Shown here: in pieces, positions 1-5,482 of the stretch
Position numbering within the stretch: the first letter of the stretch is position 1
How the letters are laid out: the number at the start of each line of letters is the position of its first letter
Assembly (NCBI GenBank): GCA_002494975.1
Contig: DADI01000037.1
Coordinates: 1 to 6,687, forward strand
Length of the DNA: 6,687 nt
Direction of reading: 5' to 3'
Source of the DNA: Euryarchaeota archaeon UBA556
Lineage (GTDB): Archaea > Thermoplasmatota > Poseidoniia > Poseidoniales > Thalassarchaeaceae
Position numbers and translations under genes: made by a program
The notes under the pieces: model-generated
What the model saw: the letters and a program-made list of their open reading frames with translations, nothing else
The model's database searches: none
Told to the model about the DNA's origin: nothing

Positions 1-1236
1 TATGAACATTAGACTACCTAAAGACAGAGCCATTCCAGTCTGAGCAAAAAGAATCCATTGTCTACGTGGACCATACTTTTCGATAAATACTGCATCTACT
101 ACTGGCCCCCAAATCCACTTGAAAGTCCAAGGTAAAGCAACTGTTGCGAATAAAGTTGCAATCTCTGCTGCACTAGTGCCATTGTCAACAAGATATGCAG
201 CAAATACAACACTCGCAAATCCCCAAGGAAGGCCTTGGGCGAAATACATGATACACAAAGTAACTATTCGCCGAGTTTTATTCGATGTAAGGTCGCCTCC
301 TTTTCTCCATTCTTTAGACGAATTCCTAGTTAATTCAATCGATGAAGGGACCCATATTAGTGGGTTAATCTTTTCCACTGAATTAGATGCCCAAGTATTG
401 ATATCAAAAGGTTCCTTTTCTTCAGATATCTCTCCAGTCATCCACTCTTCACGGTAACTTATCCAACCCAGAAGAAGAGTTACTGCTAGGAATGGTATGA
501 TGAAAAACATAGGACCTAAGGAGGTTTTTCCTAGATTGGAATCAGGATCAGTAATTGACACATAAATTGGAAAATTCGCATAAACATCCCCGGGTTCACC
601 ACCTTCGTCAGAATAGTACATTCTGAAACTACCTGAACAATCTACTTGACCTAATGGATCAGGGACTGCGCATGGACCATTTGTTTGGGCTGGAACTGCA
701 TAAGATACTGTGATTGTTGTCCGAGTATCTTTCGACCAAGTTCTGATAGAATCATCAACTGTGATATCCCAACTGGTAGTGTAATCATTTCCATTGTTTA
801 CTGAGTTTGCTGGCTGAGTAAATTGAGAAATTTGTTCATCTCCTCTTAACAAAGTTAGTATAAGGTCACATTCATCACCTCCACAATTTCCGGATTCAAT
901 ATTGAATTTCATTCTAATCGATATTGATTCGTTAATTTCCAGAATAAAATTCTCAGAGAATCCAGATTGGAGTTCGCAAGAAAAATCAACAACTACGTCC
1001 TGACCTTCTGGGAATAATATCTCTCCATATCCTTCTGATGAAGAGCCTTCAGACAAATTATCAAAATTAGTCCAACAATTATCTAAATTTTCTGAGCCCC
1101 AGATATACATATATGGATCATCATTCGTTGGATGATTCTGTACAGATTCAGATTGGGCACTAACAAACAGGGAAAAACAACTGAGAGTCAAGAGTAATAT
1201 AACCCCAATAGAAAGACTGCGACTAGTTGACTGCAT
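1..1236 (-). CDS. AmpG/acetyl-CoA-transporter-like MFS permease with secreted N-terminal domain (3' end outside window)
   Basis: The frame is open without a stop from the ATG at 1236 to the left edge, giving 412 residues of an incomplete protein. Residues 1-27 look like a signal peptide: polar N-terminus, hydrophobic core ILLLTLSCFSLF, cleavage likely after VSA. Residues about 28-235 form a hydrophilic, acidic, beta-rich domain with six cysteines (54, 87, 118, 123, 189, 200), which could form disulfides outside the cell. A membrane helix follows at about 240-259, then a charged linker to about 320. From about 323 the sequence resembles the start of AmpG/SLC33-type permeases: YFAQGLPWG in helix 1, LPWTFKWIWGPVVD at 368-381 around helix 2, and a following GPRRQW loop. 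AmpG imports muropeptides in bacteria, but an archaeon without murein would use another substrate, so the substrate is unknown. No Shine-Dalgarno precedes the ATG. The ectodomain was not recognised as a named family. Confidence 0.8.
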   Translation of the reverse strand, partial: MQSTSRSLSIGVILLLTLSCFSLFVSAQSESVQNHPTNDDPYMYIWGSENLDNCWTNFDNLSEGSSSEGYGEILFPEGQDVVVDFSCELQSGFSENFILEINESISIRMKFNIESGNCGGDECDLILTLLRGDEQISQFTQPANSVNNGNDYTTSWDITVDDSIRTWSKDTRTTITVSYAVPAQTNGPCAVPDPLGQVDCSGSFRMYYSDEGGEPGDVYANFPIYVSITDPDSNLGKTSLGPMFFIIPFLAVTLLLGWISYREEWMTGEISEEKEPFDINTWASNSVEKINPLIWVPSSIELTRNSSKEWRKGGDLTSNKTRRIVTLCIMYFAQGLPWGFASVVFAAYLVDNGTSAAEIATLFATVALPWTFKWIWGPVVDAVFIEKYGPRRQWILFAQTGMALSLGSLMFI

Positions 1237-1243
1237 AAGTTAA

Positions 1244-1274
1244 GGGATGATAAGTAACGTTTGAGGCTTATCCC
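1244..1274. repeat. Imperfect inverted repeat between the kinase and permease genes
   Basis: GATAAG at 1249-1254 faces CTTATC at 1267-1272 across a 12-base spacer. GGGAT just outside the left arm and CC just outside the right arm allow an alternative bulged pairing. It lies in the 51-base gap upstream of the permease start on the minus strand. It could be an operator or a transcript hairpin. There is no U-tract on either side to make it a convincing terminator, and an inverted repeat this short can arise by chance. Confidence 0.25.
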
Positions 1275-1287
1275 AGCATGACCTGCA

Positions 1288-2148
1288 TTATTTTCTTTGA
1301 ATCCCTGTACTATCATAATCCCAATCGATTAATTTCCAACCAGATTCAGTTAGTTTCTTTCGGACATCTTTAATCGACATTGGGTGGCAAAAAACTGCTG
1401 CGCAACCCCCTGCACCCGCACCCAAAGCTTTCCATGCCATAATACTGCCATTTTCTTTTAAAGGTCCTATTACTGAAGTAAATGGAGCATTTATTGAAGG
1501 ATTTATCATATCTACTCCACTACAGATTTCATTAAATGATTCAACAAATAACTGTCTTTGATCTCTCTGTAAAGCATCTACTATCTTACGAGTAGCATGA
1601 CGAATTTGGTGCAGACCTGCAATAACCTCTTTATCACCAGATTCATACTTTTCCCAAATACCATCCTGTAACTCTCCAGACTTACGAGAGATTCCTGTAT
1701 GAGCTATTATCATGTGTTTTTTAATCCATTTTATTGCAGAACGGGCAGGTTGAAATGGAGTTATCTCAACATTTTCCCCATGGAACATAAAACGATTGAA
1801 ACCACCATATGCCGCCGCCCATTGATCTTGTCTCCCACACCTATTACCAGAAGATACTTCTGCTTGGTAAGCAGCCTCTGCTACCTCATCAGGAGAAAGA
1901 GAATCATTTCCATCTAATAGTGTAATACGAGCAACATTAAGTGAACCACTAGCACCTAATCCTGAATTTATAGGAATATCAAATTCATATGCTATCTCTC
2001 CCGATTCTTCAAATTTAGCAGTAACATACTTATTGATAGTAAAATTGACCACTTCACCACCGAAATCAGTACAATATGGATTAACATCTGTCCACCCTCC
2101 TGCTAAATCTACACGGACGGGAACTTTGACTTCAGTATGTGCAACCAT
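1288..2148 (-). CDS. GHMP-family sugar kinase, fucokinase/HddA-like
   Basis: This 286-residue protein is a probable cytoplasmic ATP-dependent sugar or sugar-phosphate kinase. All GHMP motifs are visible: motif 1 PVRVDLAGGWTD (10-21), followed by a GGEVVN strand as in fucokinase and D-glycero-D-manno-heptose-7-phosphate kinase; the phosphate-binding motif SGLGASGS (62-69); RQDQWAAAYGG (106-116), whose Asp108 is the likely catalytic base; TGISRKSGE (151-159), typical of HddA-like kinases; and the C-terminal GAGAGG (243-248). It is shorter than the usual 320-350 residues of HddA, mainly because the segment between the N-terminal strand and motif 2 is compact. The ATG at 2148 is the first in frame after an upstream TGA and places motif 1 correctly; it has no Shine-Dalgarno. 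The permease gene follows 51 bases downstream on the same strand, suggesting a shared transcript. The exact sugar cannot be read from sequence, and no nucleotidyltransferase gene sits beside it. Confidence 0.85.
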   Translation of the reverse strand: MVAHTEVKVPVRVDLAGGWTDVNPYCTDFGGEVVNFTINKYVTAKFEESGEIAYEFDIPINSGLGASGSLNVARITLLDGNDSLSPDEVAEAAYQAEVSSGNRCGRQDQWAAAYGGFNRFMFHGENVEITPFQPARSAIKWIKKHMIIAHTGISRKSGELQDGIWEKYESGDKEVIAGLHQIRHATRKIVDALQRDQRQLFVESFNEICSGVDMINPSINAPFTSVIGPLKENGSIMAWKALGAGAGGCAAVFCHPMSIKDVRKKLTESGWKLIDWDYDSTGIQRK

Positions 2149-2240
2149 GGGTGAGCCGAGGCTTAATCACATGAGAACCCTCCGCCATAGCCTAACCGTT
2201 TGACCGAAAACAACCCATATGAGTACCTTCTCCGAGACAT
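2149..2240. promoter_or_regulatory. Divergent promoter region between the sugar kinase and ribB
   Basis: These 92 bases separate two divergently transcribed genes and must hold promoters for both. Neither start codon has a Shine-Dalgarno motif, so both transcripts may be leaderless. On the plus strand CGAAAACAA (2206-2214) lies about 27-35 bases before the ribB start, where a BRE/TATA pair would sit in a leaderless archaeal gene, but the TATA match is poor. A small palindrome, TCTC-C-GAGA (2229-2237), sits directly before the ribB ATG. The region is too short for an FMN (RFN) riboswitch. Assignment as a promoter comes from position; the individual elements are weak. Confidence 0.5.
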
Positions 2241-2954
2241 ATGGCTGACACAGTTGACGATGCAATATTGGCATTTTCAAAAGGTAAACCGGTAATGGTT
2301 TTTGACTCGGATTTTCGTGAAAAAGAAACTGATTTATTATGGCCAGCCACAGCAGCAACTCCTGAAGTAATGAGGAGATTGAGGATTGATTGCGGTGGTT
2401 TACTATTCCTAGCGATAGGAGATGAAATTGGTCAAATGTTTGATTTACCATGGCTACAAGATTTACACACCCATAAGGGGCTAGTAGATGATAATCCTGT
2501 ACTCTCACATTTAATCACAAATGACTTACAATACGATACAAGATCTGCATTTACTTTATCCATAAATCATCGAGACACATATACTGGAATTACAGATAGA
2601 GATCGTTCGCTAACAACCAAAAGATTTGGTGAACTATCAGGGGAATTAATGGATAAATCTGTCACTGGAGAAGATGCATACAAGGCATTGGGCCTTGAAT
2701 TTAGAACACCAGGTCACATTCCTGTTTGTAGAGAATCACCAGGTGGTCTCTCAACAAGACAAGGGCATACTGAGTTGGCAGTAGCTATTGCTAGGCTTGC
2801 TGGACAAGTCCCTGCAACAATTGGTGCTGAAATGCTTCAACCAGATGGAGATGGCGCTCTTTCTGTCGAAGATGCAAGAATTTACGCCGCTAGATATGAT
2901 ATCCCTATGATTACCGGTGACGATCTAATCAATGCTTTAAACATGCATAAATAA
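2241..2954 (+). CDS. ribB: 3,4-dihydroxy-2-butanone 4-phosphate synthase (RibB)
   Basis: RibB converts ribulose 5-phosphate to dihydroxybutanone phosphate plus formate, supplying the four-carbon unit for the xylene ring of riboflavin. The 237-residue protein is a stand-alone enzyme without a GTP cyclohydrolase II domain, as in archaea. The N-terminal acidic loop DSDFREKETDL (22-32) keeps the RExExD pattern that holds the metal and substrate. SINHRDTYTGITDRDR (107-122) is the archaeal form of the substrate loop. TPGHIPVCRESPGG (156-169) is followed by RQGHTE (173-178), whose His176 is the expected metal ligand. AEMLQPDGDGALS (196-208) closes the active site. The ATG at 2241 gives the normal family N-terminus. 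It is the first gene of the ribB-ribL-ribE-ribH operon, 39 bases before ribL. Confidence 0.96.
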   Translation: MADTVDDAILAFSKGKPVMVFDSDFREKETDLLWPATAATPEVMRRLRIDCGGLLFLAIGDEIGQMFDLPWLQDLHTHKGLVDDNPVLSHLITNDLQYDTRSAFTLSINHRDTYTGITDRDRSLTTKRFGELSGELMDKSVTGEDAYKALGLEFRTPGHIPVCRESPGGLSTRQGHTELAVAIARLAGQVPATIGAEMLQPDGDGALSVEDARIYAARYDIPMITGDDLINALNMHK

Positions 2955-2980
2955 AGGAAAAAGATTTACTAAATATTATC

Positions 2981-2986
2981 AGGAGG
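2981..2986 (+). promoter_or_regulatory. Strong Shine-Dalgarno for ribL
   Basis: AGGAGG ends seven bases before the ribL ATG and is the best ribosome binding site in the window. It fixes the start at 2994 and supports translation of ribL from within the ribB transcript. Confidence 0.8.
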
Positions 2987-2993
2987 GAAGAAA

Positions 2994-3452
2994 ATGGTTC
3001 GTGTAATGGCTGTAGGTGTTTTTGATTTACTTCATGCAGGACATCTACACTATGTCGAACAGGCAAAATCCCTAGGAGATGAATTAATTGTTGTTGTCGC
3101 TCATGACGATACCGTACGTAAACAAAAACATGAACCAGTAACAAATCAAGAACTGCGGAGAAGGATGGTTGAAGGATTAAAGCCGGTTGATAAGGCAATA
3201 GTCGGAAACCCACCTAGTGAACCAATATTTGATATCCTAAATATTGTAAAACCAGATATCATTGCCCTCGGTTATGACCAAAAACATTCTCGTGATTCGA
3301 TAAAAAGTGGACTAGATAATAATGGGTGGAGCCAAGTAGAAGTGATTAGAGTAGAGGGACTCGCTGATGATTTAGATGGTACTCGAAAAATAATTGCTAG
3401 AATACTAAGTTTATGGTCAGGTGAAACTGGTGGCCCTTACGAGGAAGATTGA
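2994..3452 (+). CDS. ribL: Archaeal FAD synthetase (FMN adenylyltransferase, RibL)
   Basis: RibL transfers AMP from ATP to FMN to give FAD. The 152-residue protein has the cytidylyltransferase-type Rossmann fold: GVFDLLHAGHLHY (8-20) with the nucleotide-binding HAGH at 14-17, SLGDELIVVVAHD (26-38), and the RibL-like stretch RRRMVEGLKPVDKAIVGN (55-72), which closely follows the Methanocaldococcus jannaschii enzyme as I recall it. PDIIALGYDQ (87-96) corresponds to the usual GxDQ element. The C-terminal signature near GTRKII (129-134) is degenerate compared with the S/T-rich motif of relatives. The protein has no cysteine at all, although studied archaeal RibL carries C-terminal cysteines important for activity. 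A glycerol-phosphate or other cytidylyltransferase role is less likely given its position inside a riboflavin operon. Its stop codon is one base from the ribE start. Confidence 0.9.
   Translation: MVRVMAVGVFDLLHAGHLHYVEQAKSLGDELIVVVAHDDTVRKQKHEPVTNQELRRRMVEGLKPVDKAIVGNPPSEPIFDILNIVKPDIIALGYDQKHSRDSIKSGLDNNGWSQVEVIRVEGLADDLDGTRKIIARILSLWSGETGGPYEED
3441..3444 (+). promoter_or_regulatory. Ribosome binding site that decides the ribE start
   Basis: GAGG within the last codons of ribL lies nine bases before the ATG at 3454. The alternative in-frame GTG at 3421 would add eleven residues that do not match the family N-terminus M(Y/F)TGIV, so the ATG is preferred. Confidence 0.6.
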
Positions 3453-3453
3453 C

Positions 3454-4059
3454 ATGTATACAGGTATTGTTGCAGGTACTGCACCCGTTGTAGAGATTAA
3501 AAATGGTAAAATTATACGCAGTTTCACTATTGATCTAAATGGATTTTTAGAAGGTTTACAAATTGGAGCGAGTGTAGCTCTAGATGGAGTATGTATGACT
3601 GTTGTTTCAATAGAAGATAATCTTGTTAGGTTTGATGCTATTGAAGAGACTCTGAGTCGTACGACTCTGGAGAATCTAGAGGTAGGTTCATTGGTTAACA
3701 TAGAAAGATCTTTGAAAATGGGCGATGAACTAGGGGGGCATATGATTTCTGGACACGTATGGATGACTGCAAGAATTATTTCTAGAGAAGAACGGGGAGA
3801 AGGTACTGATTTTCTGATTGAAAACCCATCTGAAGCAAGTCCGTATATACTTGAGAAGGGGTTTATCTCAATAGATGGTATGTCTTTGACTATCGGTAAA
3901 GTAACTGAGGAGAATTTCTCACTACATATTATCCCTGAAACATTGAGAATTACAACAATTAGCGATAAGAAAGCTGGTGATTACGTGAATATAGAAATTG
4001 ATTCTAGAACACAAGCGGTAGTCGATACAATTCGAAGAAGTATGGAAGTGAAGAAATGA
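3454..4059 (+). CDS. ribE: Riboflavin synthase, bacterial two-barrel (alpha subunit) type
   Basis: This enzyme dismutates two molecules of 6,7-dimethyl-8-ribityllumazine into riboflavin and the pyrimidinedione that RibH reuses. At 201 residues it matches the usual length and shows two tandem lumazine-binding barrels. The first begins with MYTGIV (1-6) and contains DGVCMTV (44-50), with Cys47 at the position of a conserved cysteine, then GGHMISGHV (94-102). The second contains KGFISIDGMSLT (135-146), with Ser144 and Thr146 at the usual ligand positions, then HIIPETL (158-164) and the C-terminal VNIEIDSRTQAVVDT (178-192), including the active-site Asp183. The trimerisation helix at the end is present. 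The type is unexpected beside archaeal ribL and ribH, because many archaea use a pentameric riboflavin synthase related to RibH. The gene starts one base after ribL and overlaps ribH by an ATGA, so translation is probably coupled. Confidence 0.96.
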   Translation: MYTGIVAGTAPVVEIKNGKIIRSFTIDLNGFLEGLQIGASVALDGVCMTVVSIEDNLVRFDAIEETLSRTTLENLEVGSLVNIERSLKMGDELGGHMISGHVWMTARIISREERGEGTDFLIENPSEASPYILEKGFISIDGMSLTIGKVTEENFSLHIIPETLRITTISDKKAGDYVNIEIDSRTQAVVDTIRRSMEVKK

Positions 4060-4451
4060 AAATTGCAGCAATTTGTGGTTCATTCCATAAAAAAGAAATA
4101 CAAAAAATGTTGGAATATGCAGAAAATCAAGCAGATTCTAAAAATTGTGAGATATCCGAGATAGTATGGGTTCCAGGGTCGATGGAGATGCCTTTAGCTC
4201 TAGAACGTCTTCTGAAAAAAAAGGAGATAGATGCTGCGATTACTCTAGGAATTATAGAACTTGGAGAAACACAGCATGGTTTAGTTATGGGACAAGCAGT
4301 TACTAGAGCAATTATTGATTTACAAATAAAGCATAACAAGCCAATTGGATTGGGGATTATTGGCCCTGGTGCGGAATATCACCATATAGAGCCAAGATTA
4401 GAACCCCATGCTAGAGCCGCAGTTGAGGCAGTAATTACAATGTTTGAGTAA
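4056..4451 (+). CDS. ribH: 6,7-dimethyl-8-ribityllumazine synthase (RibH)
   Basis: RibH condenses 5-amino-6-ribitylamino-uracil with the RibB product to form lumazine, the substrate of RibE. The 131-residue length is at the short, archaeal end of the family. Visible elements are the N-terminal strand with a stacking aromatic in GSF (8-10), WVPGSMEMPLAL (38-49) for the ribityl-binding turn, TLGIIELGETQH (63-74) with the catalytic His74, GLGIIGPG (98-105), and Arg120 near the C-terminus as the likely phosphate contact. The stretch AEYHHIEPR (106-114) differs from the usual archaeal MTRxQAxxR, so the final active-site loop looks divergent. The gene begins in the ATGA overlap with ribE, with only a weak GGAAG-like upstream site, which fits translational coupling. 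It is the last rib gene in the window. Confidence 0.93.
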   Translation: MKIAAICGSFHKKEIQKMLEYAENQADSKNCEISEIVWVPGSMEMPLALERLLKKKEIDAAITLGIIELGETQHGLVMGQAVTRAIIDLQIKHNKPIGLGIIGPGAEYHHIEPRLEPHARAAVEAVITMFE

Positions 4452-4544
4452 CATATTAGAATTCATGATTATATCTGAAAGATAAGCACTCAATAGTGTT
4501 GTTTTGAAGTTAATGTTCAAAGCATTCCTATCATTCCGAGAACT
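4452..4544 (+). promoter_or_regulatory. Intergenic region before trxB with a small inverted repeat
   Basis: This 93-base AT-rich gap separates the rib genes from trxB. ATTATAT at 4468-4474 could be a TATA element. An inverted repeat with six-base arms and a CAAT loop (4485-4500, AGCACT/AGTGTT with one G-T pair) is followed by GTTTT at 4501-4505. This could be a weak terminator for the rib transcript, an operator, or chance. No Shine-Dalgarno precedes the trxB ATG, which favours a separate, possibly leaderless, trxB transcript. Confidence 0.35.
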
Positions 4545-5474
4545 ATGACCGATGAAGTGCGCAATGTGATAATCATAGGCTCCGGACCTGCGGGTTATAC
4601 TGCTGGTCTATACTCAGCCAGGGCTTTGTTAGAGCCATTGATGTTTGCAGGATATATGTCAGGAGGCCAATTAATGCTAACTTCAGACATAGAAAATTTC
4701 CCAGGATACCCTGATGGAATAGGTGGTCCCGAGATGATGATTCAGTTGAGAGAACAGGCTGAAAAGTTTGGACTAGAAGTCCAAGATAAAAATGTAGAGA
4801 AAGTAGACTTCTCAGAACAACCATTCAAAATTTGGGTAGAAGGAGAACTATTTTTGACGAAATCTGTTATTATTTGTACGGGTGCTGAATCTATATGGCT
4901 AGGAGCAGATGGAGAAGAAGAGCAGAAAGGAAGAGGAATCAGTACATGCGCAACATGCGATGGGGCATTTTTCAGAGAAGAAGAAGTATTGGTAATAGGA
5001 GGAGGAGATTCCGCTATGGAAGAAGCAACATTTTTGACTAGATTTGCTAGTAAAGTCACCTTATTGCATAGAAGAGATGTTTTTAGAGCATCTAAAGTAA
5101 TGTACGAAAGAGCATTGAATAATCCAAAAATTGAGATTAGGCCATTTAGATCTGTAAAAAGTTGGCTTTCCGATGATGCAGGACTAAGTGGCGCTGTTCT
5201 TGAAGACCCAAGAGATGGAAGTATCGAAGAAATCTCATGCACAGGAGCATTCATAGCTATAGGACATAAACCGATTACTGATTTCTTAGAGGAGCAAGTT
5301 GAAACTGATGATTCAGGTTATATTTTGGCAAAAGCGCATACTATGACAAGCGTACCAGGAGTATTTGCTGCGGGAGATGTTGTCGACACAAGGTATCGAC
5401 AAGCAATTACTGCTGCAGGGATGGGATGTCAGGCAGCAATAGATACAGAAAAATGGCTTGAAGATCAGCATTGA
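4545..5474 (+). CDS. trxB: Thioredoxin reductase, FAD- and NADPH-dependent (low-molecular-weight type)
   Basis: TrxB passes electrons from NADPH through FAD and a redox disulfide to thioredoxin or a related thiol carrier in the cytoplasm. The 309-residue protein has the standard layout: FAD-binding GSGPAG (12-17), SGGQLMLT (39-46) and ENFPGYP (50-56) of the first domain; the inserted NADPH domain with the redox-active CATC (Cys135 and Cys138) followed by DG; GGGDSAMEE (152-160); HRRDVFRAS (175-183), whose arginines read as NADPH-specific; and a return to the FAD domain ending in AAGDV (275-279) and the QAITAAGMGC helix start (286-295). Length and motifs are normal and nothing looks damaged. 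It lies downstream of the operon that makes FAD, its cofactor, and eight bases upstream of an E1-like sulfur-transfer gene. Ferredoxin-dependent relatives cannot be fully excluded, but the HRR motif argues for NADPH. Confidence 0.95.
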   Translation: MTDEVRNVIIIGSGPAGYTAGLYSARALLEPLMFAGYMSGGQLMLTSDIENFPGYPDGIGGPEMMIQLREQAEKFGLEVQDKNVEKVDFSEQPFKIWVEGELFLTKSVIICTGAESIWLGADGEEEQKGRGISTCATCDGAFFREEEVLVIGGGDSAMEEATFLTRFASKVTLLHRRDVFRASKVMYERALNNPKIEIRPFRSVKSWLSDDAGLSGAVLEDPRDGSIEEISCTGAFIAIGHKPITDFLEEQVETDDSGYILAKAHTMTSVPGVFAAGDVVDTRYRQAITAAGMGCQAAIDTEKWLEDQH

Positions 5475-5477
5475 GGG
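5473..5477 (+). promoter_or_regulatory. Ribosome binding site that decides the moeB start
   Basis: GAGGG overlaps the trxB stop codon and ends five bases before the ATG at 5483. A TTG at 5471 in the same frame would add four residues but lies before this site, so the ATG is the better start. Confidence 0.65.
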
Positions 5478-5482
5478 TAAAG

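Noticed and set aside
119..457. Plus-strand open frame of 112 codons
   Set aside because: It lies antisense to the permease gene, shows no family motif or ribosome binding site, and the minus frame here carries clear MFS motifs.
2149..2240. Possible FMN riboswitch ahead of ribB
   Set aside because: The gap is only 92 bases, shorter than an RFN element, and the conserved RFN helices are not recognisable; this element is also bacterial.
3421..3453. GTG start giving riboflavin synthase eleven extra N-terminal residues
   Set aside because: It would overlap the end of ribL, and the family begins at M(Y/F)TGIV, which matches the ATG at 3454 with GAGG upstream.
4215..4222. A8 run in ribH as a programmed frameshift site
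   Set aside because: The frame is intact, encodes conserved-length RibH, and no alternative-frame product or stimulatory structure is visible.
4485..4505. Intrinsic terminator after ribH
   Set aside because: The stem is only six pairs with a G-T pair, and the following T run is four bases, too weak for a firm terminator call; kept only as a low-confidence note in the intergenic entry.
4742..5254. Minus-strand open frame of 170 codons opposite trxB
   Set aside because: It is the mirror of the NADPH-domain coding sequence of trxB; its serine-rich, motif-free product is typical of an antisense shadow.
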